In this document: positions 7,487 through 16,845 of the stretch, piece by piece
Position numbering within the stretch: position 1 is the stretch's first letter
Layout: each line of letters starts with the position of its first letter
Origin: an uncultured Paracoccus sp.
GTDB taxonomy: Bacteria; Pseudomonadota; Alphaproteobacteria; Rhodobacterales; Rhodobacteraceae
NCBI RefSeq assembly: GCF_946221145.1
Contig: NZ_CAMIOH010000005.1
Coordinates: 1-36,986 of the forward strand
Direction: 5' to 3'
Length of the DNA: 36,986 nt
Program-made: the position numbers and the translations under genes
The notes under the pieces: model-generated
The model's input: the letters and a program-made list of their open reading frames with translations, nothing else
What the model was told of the DNA's origin: nothing
Databases searched by the model: none

Positions 7487-8746
7487 TTAATATGCGAAGA
7501 TGTCGTCCGCGACCCCGGCGACGGTCAGTTCCTTTCCCAGCACAGCGATGCGATCCCCGCCGCCCAGGTCGATCATCACCCCCGATGAGGTCTTCGTCAT
7601 GTGATCGCGCATGAAGGCCACCGAATCCGCATCCAGCAAATCTTGAGAGATCAGCAGCCGGTCAATGCCTGGTTCATAGCCCTGAATTCTATCATATCCG
7701 TCACCCCGTACGAACAGAAAGGTGTCAGCCCCTTTCCCGCCGTTCAGCAGATCGTTTCCTGAACCGCCATTCAGGGTGTCGTCCCCGTAACCGCCCGACA
7801 GGCGGTCGTTCTGTGCATCCCCGGCCAGCCAGTCGTTACCGGCATCGCCTGACAGGGTGTCCATCCCGTCACCCCCGAGCAGCAAGTCGGCGCCCTCGCC
7901 GCCCCAAATCTTGTCATGTCCCGCATCGCCGTGCAGCTTGTCGTCGCCGTCGTTCCCCCTCAGTGCATCGTTACCGGCGCCGCCTTGCAGCGTGTCATTA
8001 TCAGTATCGCCCGACAGTGTGTCCCGCCCCGCGCCCCCGACAAGCAGGTCATTGCCCACGTTGCCTGAAAGCCGGTCATTGCCACCACCGCCCACCACCC
8101 AGTCATCCCCTGCCCCGGCCGACACTTTGTCGTTCCGGTTGCCCAGGCGATAATCGTCATTTGCAGCCGTGCCGGTGGCGGCGGCCGTGAAGACGCGCCC
8201 GTTGAAGCCCGCCAGCCAATCGGCCCGCGCCTGGATCGTCGTATCGACCGACAGGGTCGCAATCCGCTGGAAGCTGTCGAGATCAAGCTGGACCTGCCCA
8301 TCGGTGGCGGCGAAGTTTTGGGTGGCCATCAAAACCTGGTAGTCCCTGCCGCCGATCGTCATGGTCCCGACCTGAAGCCCGATGCCCAGATAGGACGCGC
8401 TGCCCATGATATTGGCGTAATGACCGGGGCTGTTCAGCAGGTTCTGGTGCAGCTGGCGGATTTCGTCGCGCAGGTCGGATTCACCCCGGATGCTGACATA
8501 GGCGAGGTTTTCCGCCGTCATCCATTGTCCGGCCAGGTCGAATTTTGCCGCCTCCATCCGCTGCCGGGACGATGTGCCGCCCCGCCCGGTATGAGAGAAC
8601 ACATCCGTGTCCAGCATCCAGCGGCTATGGGCGTCGGCGGCGTCGTTCAGGCGCTTTTCCAGGGTCAGCGGCGCCAGCCCCTGGGCCTTGCGGGACTGAT
8701 TGATCAGGCTGGCAAAATAGCGTTCGTCAGCAGTTGCATAGGACAT
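7487..8746 (-). CDS. CAP-domain protein with RTX calcium-binding repeats
   Basis: A 419-residue protein predicted to be exported by a type I system. Residues about 8-150 form a CAP/SCP domain with HSRWM, FSHT, ENLAY and NSPGHYANIM, followed by GIGLQVG. A linker leads to 15 consecutive RTX nonapeptides of GGxGxDxLx type, which fold as a calcium-loaded beta roll. The last 55 or so residues resemble the C-terminal tail where type I signals reside (DRLLISQDLLDADSV). There is no N-terminal signal peptide, as expected for this route. The ATG at 8746, with AAAGG ahead, is preferred over an upstream GTG. No type I ABC transporter or membrane fusion protein is nearby. CAP domains have varied roles, so the function is open. 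Confidence 0.88.
   Translation of the reverse strand: MSYATADERYFASLINQSRKAQGLAPLTLEKRLNDAADAHSRWMLDTDVFSHTGRGGTSSRQRMEAAKFDLAGQWMTAENLAYVSIRGESDLRDEIRQLHQNLLNSPGHYANIMGSASYLGIGLQVGTMTIGGRDYQVLMATQNFAATDGQVQLDLDSFQRIATLSVDTTIQARADWLAGFNGRVFTAAATGTAANDDYRLGNRNDKVSAGAGDDWVVGGGGNDRLSGNVGNDLLVGGAGRDTLSGDTDNDTLQGGAGNDALRGNDGDDKLHGDAGHDKIWGGEGADLLLGGDGMDTLSGDAGNDWLAGDAQNDRLSGGYGDDTLNGGSGNDLLNGGKGADTFLFVRGDGYDRIQGYEPGIDRLLISQDLLDADSVAFMRDHMTKTSSGVMIDLGGGDRIAVLGKELTVAGVADDIFAY
7718..8122 (-). repeat. RTX-coding tandem repeat (15 x 27 bp, degenerate)
   Basis: Exactly 405 bases encode 15 nonapeptides, from SAGAGDDWV to NGGKGADTF. The unit is 27 bases with strong conservation of the GG and D codons and drift elsewhere. 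It is a protein repeat inside the CAP/RTX gene, not a CRISPR array, since units are contiguous with no spacers. Confidence 0.9.
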
Positions 8747-8849
8747 GGGCGCGCCTTTGGCAGCATCTCTCACCGCGACCATAGCGCGTATGCGCCGGGA
8801 AAGATCGTGCCGAATGCTTAAAATGCGGCGTATTTTCCTTCCGGCCCTT

Positions 8850-11800
8850 TCAGTAATCCCTCTCGAAATAAAGGCCCAGGGTGCTGTCGCCTTCGGTTCC
8901 GACCGAGCCGCGGGCGGTCAGGGAGTTGGTGACATCCAGGTTCAGGTTCAGGGTGCTCTTGCCATCCGCCCCCACCGCAACATCGGTATAGACATTGTCC
9001 GACAGGTACTTGCCCGCCCGGACCTGGACGTTGCCGTCGTCGTCCGTGGCCAGATCCAGATCGTCCAGGCCGACCTGGTTGCGCAGGTTGCCGATGATGC
9101 CTTCGCCTCCGCGCCCGGCCAGGACGGCGATGGCATTGGCCAGCTGGGCGGCCTGAAGCGGGCTGATATTGTCCAGGCCCCGTCCGAACAGCAGCTGCGA
9201 CAAAACCTCTTCCTCGGGCAGTTCGGGCGAGGATTCGAAGGTGATGTCCGGGTCGCGCACCTCTCCGTCGATGATGATGCGGGTGGTGATGCTGTCGCGT
9301 TCGGTTTCGGCCACCAGCCGGATCACCGGAATCATGCTGCCTTGCAGTTCCACCAGCCCCTCGGTCAGGGTGAAGCGGCGGCCCAGCAGATCCACGCGGC
9401 CCCGGATCAGCTCCAGGAACCCGATGGGGATGGCATTGCGCGTGGTTCCCTGAACCCGCAGCGACCCGCCCAGTTCCGCGTCCACGCCGCGGCCGCGGAT
9501 GAACACCTGGTTCGGGGCGTTGATGACCAGATCCAGGCGCGGCGGCGCCGATGGCGGGGTCGATGGCGGCCCGGCCAGCCCCGCCTCTCGAGACGCGGCA
9601 CTGGGATAGGGTTCCAGCCCGGCCTTGGCGCGGGTGGACCGCACGGGTCGGGTATCGCCGACATGGTTGATGTCGGGGATCGCCCGTGCCCCGCCCAGCC
9701 CGGTCGAGGGGATGCGGATTTCGGTTTCCCCCAGGTTGATGGTCCCGGACAACAGCGGCCCATCGGCATTGCGACCCGACATGCGCAGGGTGCCGCTGAT
9801 CTCGGTCTGGTACAGGTTCGGGTCGCGGGCGATTACCCGGTCCAGCAGGATCGCCAGATCCAGCGTGCCGCCCGTCAGGTCGATCGGCCCGCTGACCTGA
9901 ACCCGCCCCCCGGCCGAGACGTTGGCGCCTGCATCCAGCAGGATCCGCCCGCCCGCCAGATCGGCAGTGGCATTCACCCCTTCCAGCCGGACGCCGACGC
10001 CGGGATCGGTGACCTGACCATTCGTCAACTGGACGCGACCACTGACCGATTGCAGGGCAGGCGGGCCGTTGACCGTCAGGTTCAGCGACAACGGGCCTTC
10101 GATGCTGCGGGTGCGGATGAAGGTGTTGGCGACGGACGCGTCGCTGCTGCCGGTGATCGCCAGGTTCATGGCCGAGAAGTCGCGCGCCACGCTGCCTGCC
10201 GCACGCAGTTGCGTTCTGCCGGGGGCCGTCGCGCCAAGGTCCAGGACAAAGTTCGGACCCTGTTCGCGCAGCGTGCCATCGACCTGCACCGGGCCGGGGA
10301 ATTCCGGCTGCACCAGCCCCAGATCGGCCAGCCGCGCGGCGACGGTCATGCCGCTGGCGGTGTCGCCACTGGCCTGGACGCGCAGCTGGGGGTTCTGCAC
10401 GTCCAGCCGCTGGACCGAAATCCCGGCAGGCGCCTGTGTCGCCGCGATGTCGAACCGGGTCTGTCCGCGCAACAGCGGATCGACGCGCGGCTGTCCCACC
10501 GACAGGCCGATCCCGGTTCCATTGGCGGTGATGCGGCGCGCATTGCCCTGCTGGATCACCCGGGCGGTGGCGTTCAGCGCACCGCTGATGCCATTGCCCA
10601 GAAACCGCAGATCCTGGGCATTCACCTGGGCCGTCACATCGGTCTGGTCGCCACCCACGGTGCCTGTCGCGGTGGCGTTCAGGCGCGGGTTTTCAATCTG
10701 CGCCCGGCCGATGGTAAAGACACCGTTTCGTTCGGTCCCGGTCACCGCCAGCCGGGTTTCCCCGGCAAGCGCGCCATCGACCTGCGCCTGGCCGAAGGCA
10801 AGGTCGCGGCCGGTGCCCGACACGTCCAGCCGCCGGATACCGTCGCCCGCCTCGCGGAAGCTGCCGGTCAGATTCAGGGCGCCGCGCCAGCCCGGACCGA
10901 ACGGCGTCAGCGATGCCACGCGGACATCGGCGGACACGTCGGTGACGCCGGGACCATAGACACCCTGCGCGGTCGCGTTCAGCTGGTCGTTGACCAGTTC
11001 CACGTCGCGCAGGGTAACGGTGCCGTCCCGTTCTTCGGCCTGGACGCGCAGGCGGGTGGTGCCGGTCAGTGCGGCGTCGGCGTTCTGGACGCCGAAGGAC
11101 AGGTTCTGACCCGATCCGGTCAGATCCACGAAGCGGGCGCCGTTGCGTTCGGTCAGCCGCGCCATGGCGTCAAAGCCGCCGGTCCAGCCGTCGCGGATCG
11201 CCGACAGGTCGGGCACGGCCAGATCGACCGAGGCGTCCAGAGCGCCTTCGGCAAAGCTGCCGCGTCCTTCGGCCCGGACCTGCGGGTTGGCGATGCGGAA
11301 CACCTCGACCTCGTAACCCTCGGGGCGTTCGGCGGCCAGGACCGTCAGCGTGGTCTGGCCGTCCAGGGCGTTGTCCAGCGACTCGATGCCGATGCGCAGA
11401 TCCTCGGCCTCGCCGCTGACCGTCAGCTGCCGCGCACCGGACGCGCCCGACAGCTTGGCCTCGGCCTTCAACGCGCCCGAAAAAGCGGGATCCGCATCTT
11501 GCAGCGACGGCATCGAGATCGTCGCGGTCACGTCGCTGGACAGGCTGTTCACATAGCCCTGGGCCTGGGCGGTCAGCCGCTGCGCATTGACGGACAGGTC
11601 GGTCAGCCTGATCCCGGTCCGGTCGCGCCGCGCGCGCAGATCAATGGTGGACCGTCCCGCCAGAAGACGGTCGATCTGGGGTTGACCCACGCTGATGTCG
11701 GTCCCCGCGACCGTCGAGGTGATGGCAAAGTCACGCCCCAGAAAATTGAAATAGCCCACAACGCTGGCATCGGCCCGCCCGGACAGGTCGCGATCCGCCA

Positions 11801-13364
11801 GGGTCGATATCCGGCCCAGATCGTCATAACGCGCCTGCATGTTGCCGGACAGGACAAAGCCGGTGCTCAGCCCCGACAATTGCAACAAGCCCTGCAATCC
11901 GTAATCGGCGCCGTTGACCGTCAGCCCCGTCATCCTGACCGCATTGCCGGGCGTGAAATCGAAATCGGTGCTGCCGGTGATGTCGGGTCCGATCGCCTGG
12001 GCCAGACCGGCATCGGCAAAGACCATCTGCCGCGATCCGAACCGGATGGCGCCGTTCACCGATTGCAGGCTGCCGCCGTCCAGCACCACGGCACCCGACC
12101 CGTCCAGCCGCACATCGCCCAACAGCACGTCGCCCAGATCCAGGGCGCCGACGCGGCCATTCAGCGTCCAGCCCTGGCCCTCGGCGGCGTCATATTGCAA
12201 TTCCAGCCGCCCGGATTCCACGGTGGAATCGGGACCGGCAAAGGGCAGCGGCACCGGCACCTGCGTGGCCCCGGCATCCGATCCCAGCGTGATCAGCAGT
12301 TCGGCATTCTGCGGTGCGCCCTGGGCGTTCACCGCCAGCGATCCGTCCAGCGACAGCGCGTCGGTCGCCAGATCCAGCGTCGGGATCAGCAGCCGCCCGT
12401 CATCGCCGCGCCAGCCTTCGGCGCGAAGCTGAACCTGGTTGCCGAAAAAGCTGCGGTTCTGCGGCGCCAGCAGCGCGGCCACGTCGCCGCCCAGTTGCAA
12501 CGCGAAATTGGTGCCGGGATTGCCCGCCTGATCCGGCCCGCCCGCCGCGCTGACCCGGCCGGTGACGCGCGGCAGGCCGTCGGTCGCCAGCTTGATATCG
12601 ACGCCGAAATCCTTGATCTGCCCCTCGCCCGTGATTTCCGCCACGACCGAGGGCTTGTCATAAAGGTCGATCAGATTGGCCAGCAGCCCGTCTGCGGCCT
12701 CGTCCAGGGTCAGGTTCACGCGCAGGATCTGCGAGGTGTTGGAAAAGCCGGTGTCCAGGTTGAAGGTGCCGCGCGGCCCGTCCAGCCGCTGGATCGCCAG
12801 CTTGGCCTGGCCTTCGCCGCCCGCCAGGCTCATCCCCCCGGCCATGGATATGGCGGCGGCCAGGCCGATCACGGGTTCGCCCAGTTCCACGCGATCGGCG
12901 CGGATCTGGGTGATGTTCAGGGCCACCGGCAGTTCGGGCAGCGCGAATTCAAACTCACGCGCCTCGGCGGTAGGGGCGCGCTCTTCGCCCACGGGCAGGC
13001 GGGGCAGCAGGATTTCGCGGGCCGACAGTTCCGCGATCTCGATCCGGCCACGCAGCAGGGCCGAACGGTTCCACTGGATCGCGCCGTCGTTCAGCGTCAG
13101 CCAGACGCCATCGGCATCGGCGATGCTGATCCGGCGGAAGGTGGCGCGCGACGACAGCGCACCCTGAAAGCCGTCGATCACCACATCGCGGCCCGCGCCC
13201 GACAGGTTGCGTTCCAGCATCCGGGTCAGAAAGCCGCGGTCGTCGCTTTCCTGCTGCGAAATCTCGGCGGCGGTCTGGGCCATTGCCGCCAGCGGCAGCA
13301 GGATCGCAAAGACGACCAGCCACAGTCTGCGCATCAGCCCCATGTTCGTCAGCCCGGTCATCAT
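8850..13364 (-). CDS. tamB: translocation and assembly module inner-membrane component TamB
   Basis: A protein of about 1504 residues belonging to the TamB/AsmA-like group. It spans the periplasm as a long beta-groove and works with TamA in outer-membrane protein assembly or lipid transport. Near the N terminus a hydrophobic helix (MRRLWLVVFAILLPLAAMAQ) anchors or exports it. The body is a long run of repeated short beta-strand units rich in LxAxGxG and VxRLDVxGxG patterns. The C-terminal 350 or so residues form the conserved TamB domain (DUF490), with LLGRRFTLTEGLVELQG and ending GDSTLGLYFERDY. The ATG at 13364 shares one base with the tamA stop (TGATG), so the two are coupled. Length is at the high end for the family. 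Confidence 0.93.
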   Translation of the reverse strand: MMTGLTNMGLMRRLWLVVFAILLPLAAMAQTAAEISQQESDDRGFLTRMLERNLSGAGRDVVIDGFQGALSSRATFRRISIADADGVWLTLNDGAIQWNRSALLRGRIEIAELSAREILLPRLPVGEERAPTAEAREFEFALPELPVALNITQIRADRVELGEPVIGLAAAISMAGGMSLAGGEGQAKLAIQRLDGPRGTFNLDTGFSNTSQILRVNLTLDEAADGLLANLIDLYDKPSVVAEITGEGQIKDFGVDIKLATDGLPRVTGRVSAAGGPDQAGNPGTNFALQLGGDVAALLAPQNRSFFGNQVQLRAEGWRGDDGRLLIPTLDLATDALSLDGSLAVNAQGAPQNAELLITLGSDAGATQVPVPLPFAGPDSTVESGRLELQYDAAEGQGWTLNGRVGALDLGDVLLGDVRLDGSGAVVLDGGSLQSVNGAIRFGSRQMVFADAGLAQAIGPDITGSTDFDFTPGNAVRMTGLTVNGADYGLQGLLQLSGLSTGFVLSGNMQARYDDLGRISTLADRDLSGRADASVVGYFNFLGRDFAITSTVAGTDISVGQPQIDRLLAGRSTIDLRARRDRTGIRLTDLSVNAQRLTAQAQGYVNSLSSDVTATISMPSLQDADPAFSGALKAEAKLSGASGARQLTVSGEAEDLRIGIESLDNALDGQTTLTVLAAERPEGYEVEVFRIANPQVRAEGRGSFAEGALDASVDLAVPDLSAIRDGWTGGFDAMARLTERNGARFVDLTGSGQNLSFGVQNADAALTGTTRLRVQAEERDGTVTLRDVELVNDQLNATAQGVYGPGVTDVSADVRVASLTPFGPGWRGALNLTGSFREAGDGIRRLDVSGTGRDLAFGQAQVDGALAGETRLAVTGTERNGVFTIGRAQIENPRLNATATGTVGGDQTDVTAQVNAQDLRFLGNGISGALNATARVIQQGNARRITANGTGIGLSVGQPRVDPLLRGQTRFDIAATQAPAGISVQRLDVQNPQLRVQASGDTASGMTVAARLADLGLVQPEFPGPVQVDGTLREQGPNFVLDLGATAPGRTQLRAAGSVARDFSAMNLAITGSSDASVANTFIRTRSIEGPLSLNLTVNGPPALQSVSGRVQLTNGQVTDPGVGVRLEGVNATADLAGGRILLDAGANVSAGGRVQVSGPIDLTGGTLDLAILLDRVIARDPNLYQTEISGTLRMSGRNADGPLLSGTINLGETEIRIPSTGLGGARAIPDINHVGDTRPVRSTRAKAGLEPYPSAASREAGLAGPPSTPPSAPPRLDLVINAPNQVFIRGRGVDAELGGSLRVQGTTRNAIPIGFLELIRGRVDLLGRRFTLTEGLVELQGSMIPVIRLVAETERDSITTRIIIDGEVRDPDITFESSPELPEEEVLSQLLFGRGLDNISPLQAAQLANAIAVLAGRGGEGIIGNLRNQVGLDDLDLATDDDGNVQVRAGKYLSDNVYTDVAVGADGKSTLNLNLDVTNSLTARGSVGTEGDSTLGLYFERDY

Positions 13365-15220
13365 CAGAACGCCTGCCCCAGTCCCAGATACAGTTGCACG
13401 CCCTCTCCGGTGTCTCCTCCGGTCGGTCCGGCCACGTCGAAGCGCAGCGGCCCGATGGGCGTGTCGTACCGAACGCCGATCCCCGCGCCCGAGTGCCATT
13501 CGCTGGCCCCGCCCCAGCCATCTTCCGCCCAGACCTCGCCGTAATCGGCAAAGGCCACCACGCCGATCCTGTCGCGGACCTGCCAGCGAACCTCGGCCGA
13601 CAGGGTCGCCACGCTCATCCCGCCGGTCTTGATCGGACCGTTCGGCCCCTGGATTTCCTGGACGCCCAGGGACTGATAGGGCTGGCCGCGCACAGAGCCG
13701 CCGCCGCCCGAGAAGAACAGATAGTTGCGCGGGGTGTTCTGGATGTCGCTGCCCAGCACGCTGCCCAGCCGGGCGCGGCCCGCCAGGGTAAACCGGTCGG
13801 CCTCGCCCAGGGAATAGAAGGCGCGGCCTTCGCCCGACAGGCGGATCCCGGAATCGGTGTCGTCAAAGCCCTTGAACGGGGTCGCGTCGCCTTGCAGGTA
13901 ATAGCCGCGCTTGGCGTTGTTTTCATTGTCGCGCGCGTCCCACATCACCGCCGTGGGAAAGGCCAGAACCTTGAAGTCGGTTTCGCCCAGATCGTCATAG
14001 ACGCGAGAGAACTGATACTGGGCCGCCGTGTCGAAGGTGAAGCGGTCGCTGAAGATGTGATTGAAGCCCAGCCCGATGGTGCCGGTATCCTCGTCATAAT
14101 CCTCCTCCCGCATCCGGGCCAGGCCGGTCAGGACATAGGCGGTGGTGTCGGGCGTGACGGTGGCGGGCCGGTCGATGCGCAGCGTCACTTCCTCGTCCTT
14201 GCCGCTGCTGTCCGAGCCGATGTCCTTGACCCTGGCGTCGATGCGCAGCCGCTCGCCGCCGCCCAGCAGGTTGCGATGCATCCAATAGGCCGACAGCATC
14301 GCCCCGTCGGTGGTCGAGATCTCGAACCCCGCGCCGATCCGGCGGGGCTTCTGTTCCACCACGGTCAGGTTGATGTCCATGCTGCCGTCGGGGTTCAGGG
14401 TCTCGGCCTCTTCCAGGGTGATCGCGGAAAAGACGCCGGACCGGCGCAGGCGCTTTCGGACATCCTCGACATCCTCGGGATCGAAGCGTTGGCCCTCGGG
14501 CAGGCCCGCGATCTTGTGCAGGCGGCGCGGGTTCATGCGGTCATAGCCGCGCATGTTCAGCCGCCCGAACCGCACCGACGGGCCGGGAGACAGGTCGATG
14601 CGGCTGTCCACCACATCGGCATTGTGATCGGCGGTGATTTCCTGGCCCGACACATCGGCCTTGGCGTGGCCCACACTGCGCCAGCCCTCGACCCCGGCGC
14701 GGGCGGCGGCCCGGATCGTGCCGGTGCCCGCAACTTCGCCCTGGCGGTATTCGTCGGGCAGATCCGTCCGGGGCGCGACCGGCGCGATGGCGGCGCGCGA
14801 AAAGCGGAAGCGCGGGCCGGTCTGGACGCTGACGACCACCTGCCGGACGATGCCGGGCGCGTCCAGGGGCGCGATCTCGGCCGCCTCGACCCCGTCCAGG
14901 GTGATGTTGATGATCGCGGAATAATAGCCCCGGTCATACAGGTTGCCCAGGATGCGCGCGTAATCGCCCCGCGCGGCGGCCAGCACGTCCTGGCCGGTGG
15001 TGCGGTCCTCGGACAGCGCAGCCGCGATCAGCGAGGCGTTGCGCAGCGGCTGATCCAGGTCGTCGGCCCCCTGGACGCGGAATTGCAGATCCACCGGGCC
15101 TTCGTCGCTGCGCCCCCCGAACAGCCCCGAAAAGGGCGAGGACGCGGATTGCCCCCAGGCCATCCCCCCCAGGCCCATCACCGTGGATGCCACCAACGCC
15201 GCCCGCAGATATGCCCGCAT
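13364..15220 (-). CDS. tamA: outer-membrane assembly factor TamA (Omp85/BamA family)
   Basis: This outer-membrane protein of 618 residues is the partner of TamB. A signal peptide (MRAYLRAALVASTVMG onward, cleavage near AWGQ-SAS) precedes POTRA-type periplasmic domains over roughly residues 45-250, and the rest is an Omp85 barrel. The barrel includes the LSGEGRAFYSLGE and GVQEIQG regions and ends GVQLYLGLGQAF. A C-terminal phenylalanine is the usual recognition signal for insertion by BamA. The ATG at 15220 was chosen because the signal peptide begins there and AGGA lies just upstream, although the spacing is tight; an earlier ATG at 15250 is possible. It forms an operon with tamB. Glucokinase upstream has the same direction but is separated by a strong hairpin. 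Confidence 0.93.
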   Translation of the reverse strand: MRAYLRAALVASTVMGLGGMAWGQSASSPFSGLFGGRSDEGPVDLQFRVQGADDLDQPLRNASLIAAALSEDRTTGQDVLAAARGDYARILGNLYDRGYYSAIINITLDGVEAAEIAPLDAPGIVRQVVVSVQTGPRFRFSRAAIAPVAPRTDLPDEYRQGEVAGTGTIRAAARAGVEGWRSVGHAKADVSGQEITADHNADVVDSRIDLSPGPSVRFGRLNMRGYDRMNPRRLHKIAGLPEGQRFDPEDVEDVRKRLRRSGVFSAITLEEAETLNPDGSMDINLTVVEQKPRRIGAGFEISTTDGAMLSAYWMHRNLLGGGERLRIDARVKDIGSDSSGKDEEVTLRIDRPATVTPDTTAYVLTGLARMREEDYDEDTGTIGLGFNHIFSDRFTFDTAAQYQFSRVYDDLGETDFKVLAFPTAVMWDARDNENNAKRGYYLQGDATPFKGFDDTDSGIRLSGEGRAFYSLGEADRFTLAGRARLGSVLGSDIQNTPRNYLFFSGGGGSVRGQPYQSLGVQEIQGPNGPIKTGGMSVATLSAEVRWQVRDRIGVVAFADYGEVWAEDGWGGASEWHSGAGIGVRYDTPIGPLRFDVAGPTGGDTGEGVQLYLGLGQAF

Positions 15221-15286
15221 CGTCCTGCCCTGTTCTTGCTTTGCGCCCATAAGAACAGGACGACCCGGCGAATCCAAGCGATTCAT

Positions 15287-15321
15287 CGGCGGAAACCTCG
15301 GCCGGGGACGGGTTTCCGCCG
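15287..15321 (-). terminator. hairpin after glucokinase
   Basis: CGGCGGAAACC (15287-15297) pairs perfectly over 11 bp with GGTTTCCGCCG (15311-15321) around a 13-base loop. It begins 10 bases past the glk stop and lies upstream of tamA. There is no T-run on either strand, so it may slow or end transcription only in part, or protect an RNA 3' end. Confidence 0.45.
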
Positions 15322-15331
15322 CCTGTTGCGA

Positions 15332-16258
15332 TCAGGTCAGCGCCGCCAGACAGCCGTGCAGCGCGGCCATGTCGTCCCGGATCAGGAAGATCGGCGTGTT
15401 TTCAGGGATGTGGCGCATATAGGGCTGGGACAGGAAGGACGCGTCGAACAGATCCATGCGGTCGGCGATGCTGCGCCCGACGCTGCCCGCCAGGAACAGC
15501 CCCTCCAGCGGCATGAACCGCAACGCCAGTTCGCGGCACAGCAGGCCGACCAGATCGGCGAACAGGTCATAGGTGGCGTTGGCGGCCGCATCGCCCGCGG
15601 CGGCGGCGGCGTCGATCTGTTCGCTGCGCACCGCCGGGGTGCCCGTCAGCGCCGCGTGCAGCCGTGACAGGCCGCGCCCGGCAAAGGCCTCCTCGGTCGA
15701 GATGAAGCCCTTGATGGCCTCGGGTCCGACCGCCTCCAGCAGCCGCAGATAGATGTTGGAAGGCAGGTGGGTATGGCCTTCCTCGGCCTCCATCGCGGTG
15801 ATCGCGCCGCCGGGCAGGCTGCGCACGGCGCAGACGTTGAAGCCGGTGCCCAGGTTCACCACCAGGGCCTGGCCGTTGCGCGCCCGGTCTGCGGGGGCAT
15901 CGCGCAGGGTATCCAGCCCGTCGCCCCCCAGCGAGGGCGTGGCATAGCCAAGCGCCGTCAGGTCGTTGATCAGCCGGACGTGATCGGCATCGGTCAGCCG
16001 CGCCAGCCGGTCCTGGTCGAAATCCCAGTCGCGGTTGGTCAGCCGCGCCCGCCCGCCGCTGACCGGACCCGCCACCGCCACGCTGACGGCGCTGATGCGG
16101 GGCTGGTCCTGTTCCTGCAGGAACTGGCGCACCACATCGTCGAAACTGGCGTAATCGTCGCCGCGAAAGCGCGTCACCGTGTCCCGGTCGATGCTGCCGT
16201 TGCGCGCGATGGCCAGGCGGGCATTCGTGCCCCCCACATCGCCCAGAAGTATCGCCAT
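15332..16258 (-). CDS. glk: glucokinase
   Basis: This 308-residue cytoplasmic kinase phosphorylates glucose to glucose 6-phosphate with ATP. It belongs to the Glk family rather than the ROK family. The phosphate loop LLGDVGGTNARLA sits at the N terminus, TNRDWDFD in the sugar-binding region, LVNLGTGFNVCAV in the middle, and EAEEGHTHLPS carries the expected Glu-Gly-His. GLFLAGSVG lies near the C terminus. The ATG at 16258 has AGGAAGGA about 9 bases upstream; the open frame ahead of it has no family similarity. Glucose 6-phosphate would feed the Entner-Doudoroff or pentose phosphate routes. It diverges from the small secreted protein gene. Confidence 0.93.
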   Translation of the reverse strand: MAILLGDVGGTNARLAIARNGSIDRDTVTRFRGDDYASFDDVVRQFLQEQDQPRISAVSVAVAGPVSGGRARLTNRDWDFDQDRLARLTDADHVRLINDLTALGYATPSLGGDGLDTLRDAPADRARNGQALVVNLGTGFNVCAVRSLPGGAITAMEAEEGHTHLPSNIYLRLLEAVGPEAIKGFISTEEAFAGRGLSRLHAALTGTPAVRSEQIDAAAAAGDAAANATYDLFADLVGLLCRELALRFMPLEGLFLAGSVGRSIADRMDLFDASFLSQPYMRHIPENTPIFLIRDDMAALHGCLAALT

Positions 16259-16351
16259 TGGGACCGTCCTTCCTGTCGCCCAAGCCCTTTGTTCCCCGAC
16301 AGAATTGCCCGGTTTCGGCCTGCGGCGCAACGCCGTGGCGGTGCGATTGTC

Positions 16352-16377
16352 GGAACCATGGGCGGGAACACGGTGTT
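16352..16377 (+). promoter_or_regulatory. candidate EcfG-type promoter of the small secreted protein gene
   Basis: GGAAC (16352-16356), 17 bases, then TGTT (16374-16377) followed by more T. A start near 16384 would leave a 30-base leader containing an AAAGG ribosome-binding site, a sensible arrangement for the gene at 16414. It matches GGAAC-N16/17-cGTT at all but the C. Confidence 0.45.
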
Positions 16378-16413
16378 TTTCCGTCAGCAAACACTGGATG
16401 AAAGGCCCCGATC

Positions 16414-16845
16414 ATGACCCGCATCGCACTCCGCATCGCCCGTCTTGGGCTGGCCGGCAGCGTCGCGGCCTTGATGGCCCTGCCCGCCCTGTCCGCGACC
16501 CGCCCCGACCAGCCCGTGCAGGCCTGGCCGGCCATGGCTGGCGTCGATACCGCCACGCTGCTGGAACAGGCCCAGGATCTGCCCACTTCGGACATGGCGG
16601 TGGGCGACCAGCCCTATTGTGCAGCCAACGCCGAGATCCGGGCGACCCTGCAACACGATTTCAACGAATCCCCGGTTCCGGGCGACGGCCATGCCGCGAC
16701 AGAATTGTGGGCGTCCGAACAGATGGGCACCTGGACCCTGGTCGCGCCACGCCAGGACCAGACCAGCTGCATCATCGCCTCGGGCATCGGGTATGACCAG
16801 GCGCGCGACGTGGATGTCTATTACCAGACGGCGGGTCTGCACTAG
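16414..16845 (+). CDS. small secreted protein of unknown function
   Basis: A 143-residue protein with a clear Sec signal peptide: basic start MTRIALRIAR, a hydrophobic core, and a cleavage site after ALSA near residue 28. The mature part is about 115 residues, acidic, with only two cysteines (C69 and C119), which could form a disulfide bond in the periplasm. The GTWTLVAP segment followed by SCIIASGIGY resembles short periplasmic proteins common in Rhodobacterales and Rhizobiales, for which I know no function. AAAGG lies about 9 bases before the ATG. The candidate EcfG promoter ahead of it suggests stress induction. The stop shares a CTAG with the converging ABC ATPase gene. Confidence 0.8.
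   Translation: MTRIALRIARLGLAGSVAALMALPALSATRPDQPVQAWPAMAGVDTATLLEQAQDLPTSDMAVGDQPYCAANAEIRATLQHDFNESPVPGDGHAATELWASEQMGTWTLVAPRQDQTSCIIASGIGYDQARDVDVYYQTAGLH

Noticed and set aside
7718..8122. Repetitive DNA that might look like a CRISPR array
   Set aside because: Units of 27 bases are contiguous and degenerate and encode RTX nonapeptides; there are no spacers.
8745..13544. Very long open frame on the plus strand opposite tamB
   Set aside because: It is a GC-bias shadow of tamB: low-complexity, rich in Gln, Arg, Gly and His, and with no family similarity, whereas the minus strand gives a full TamB.
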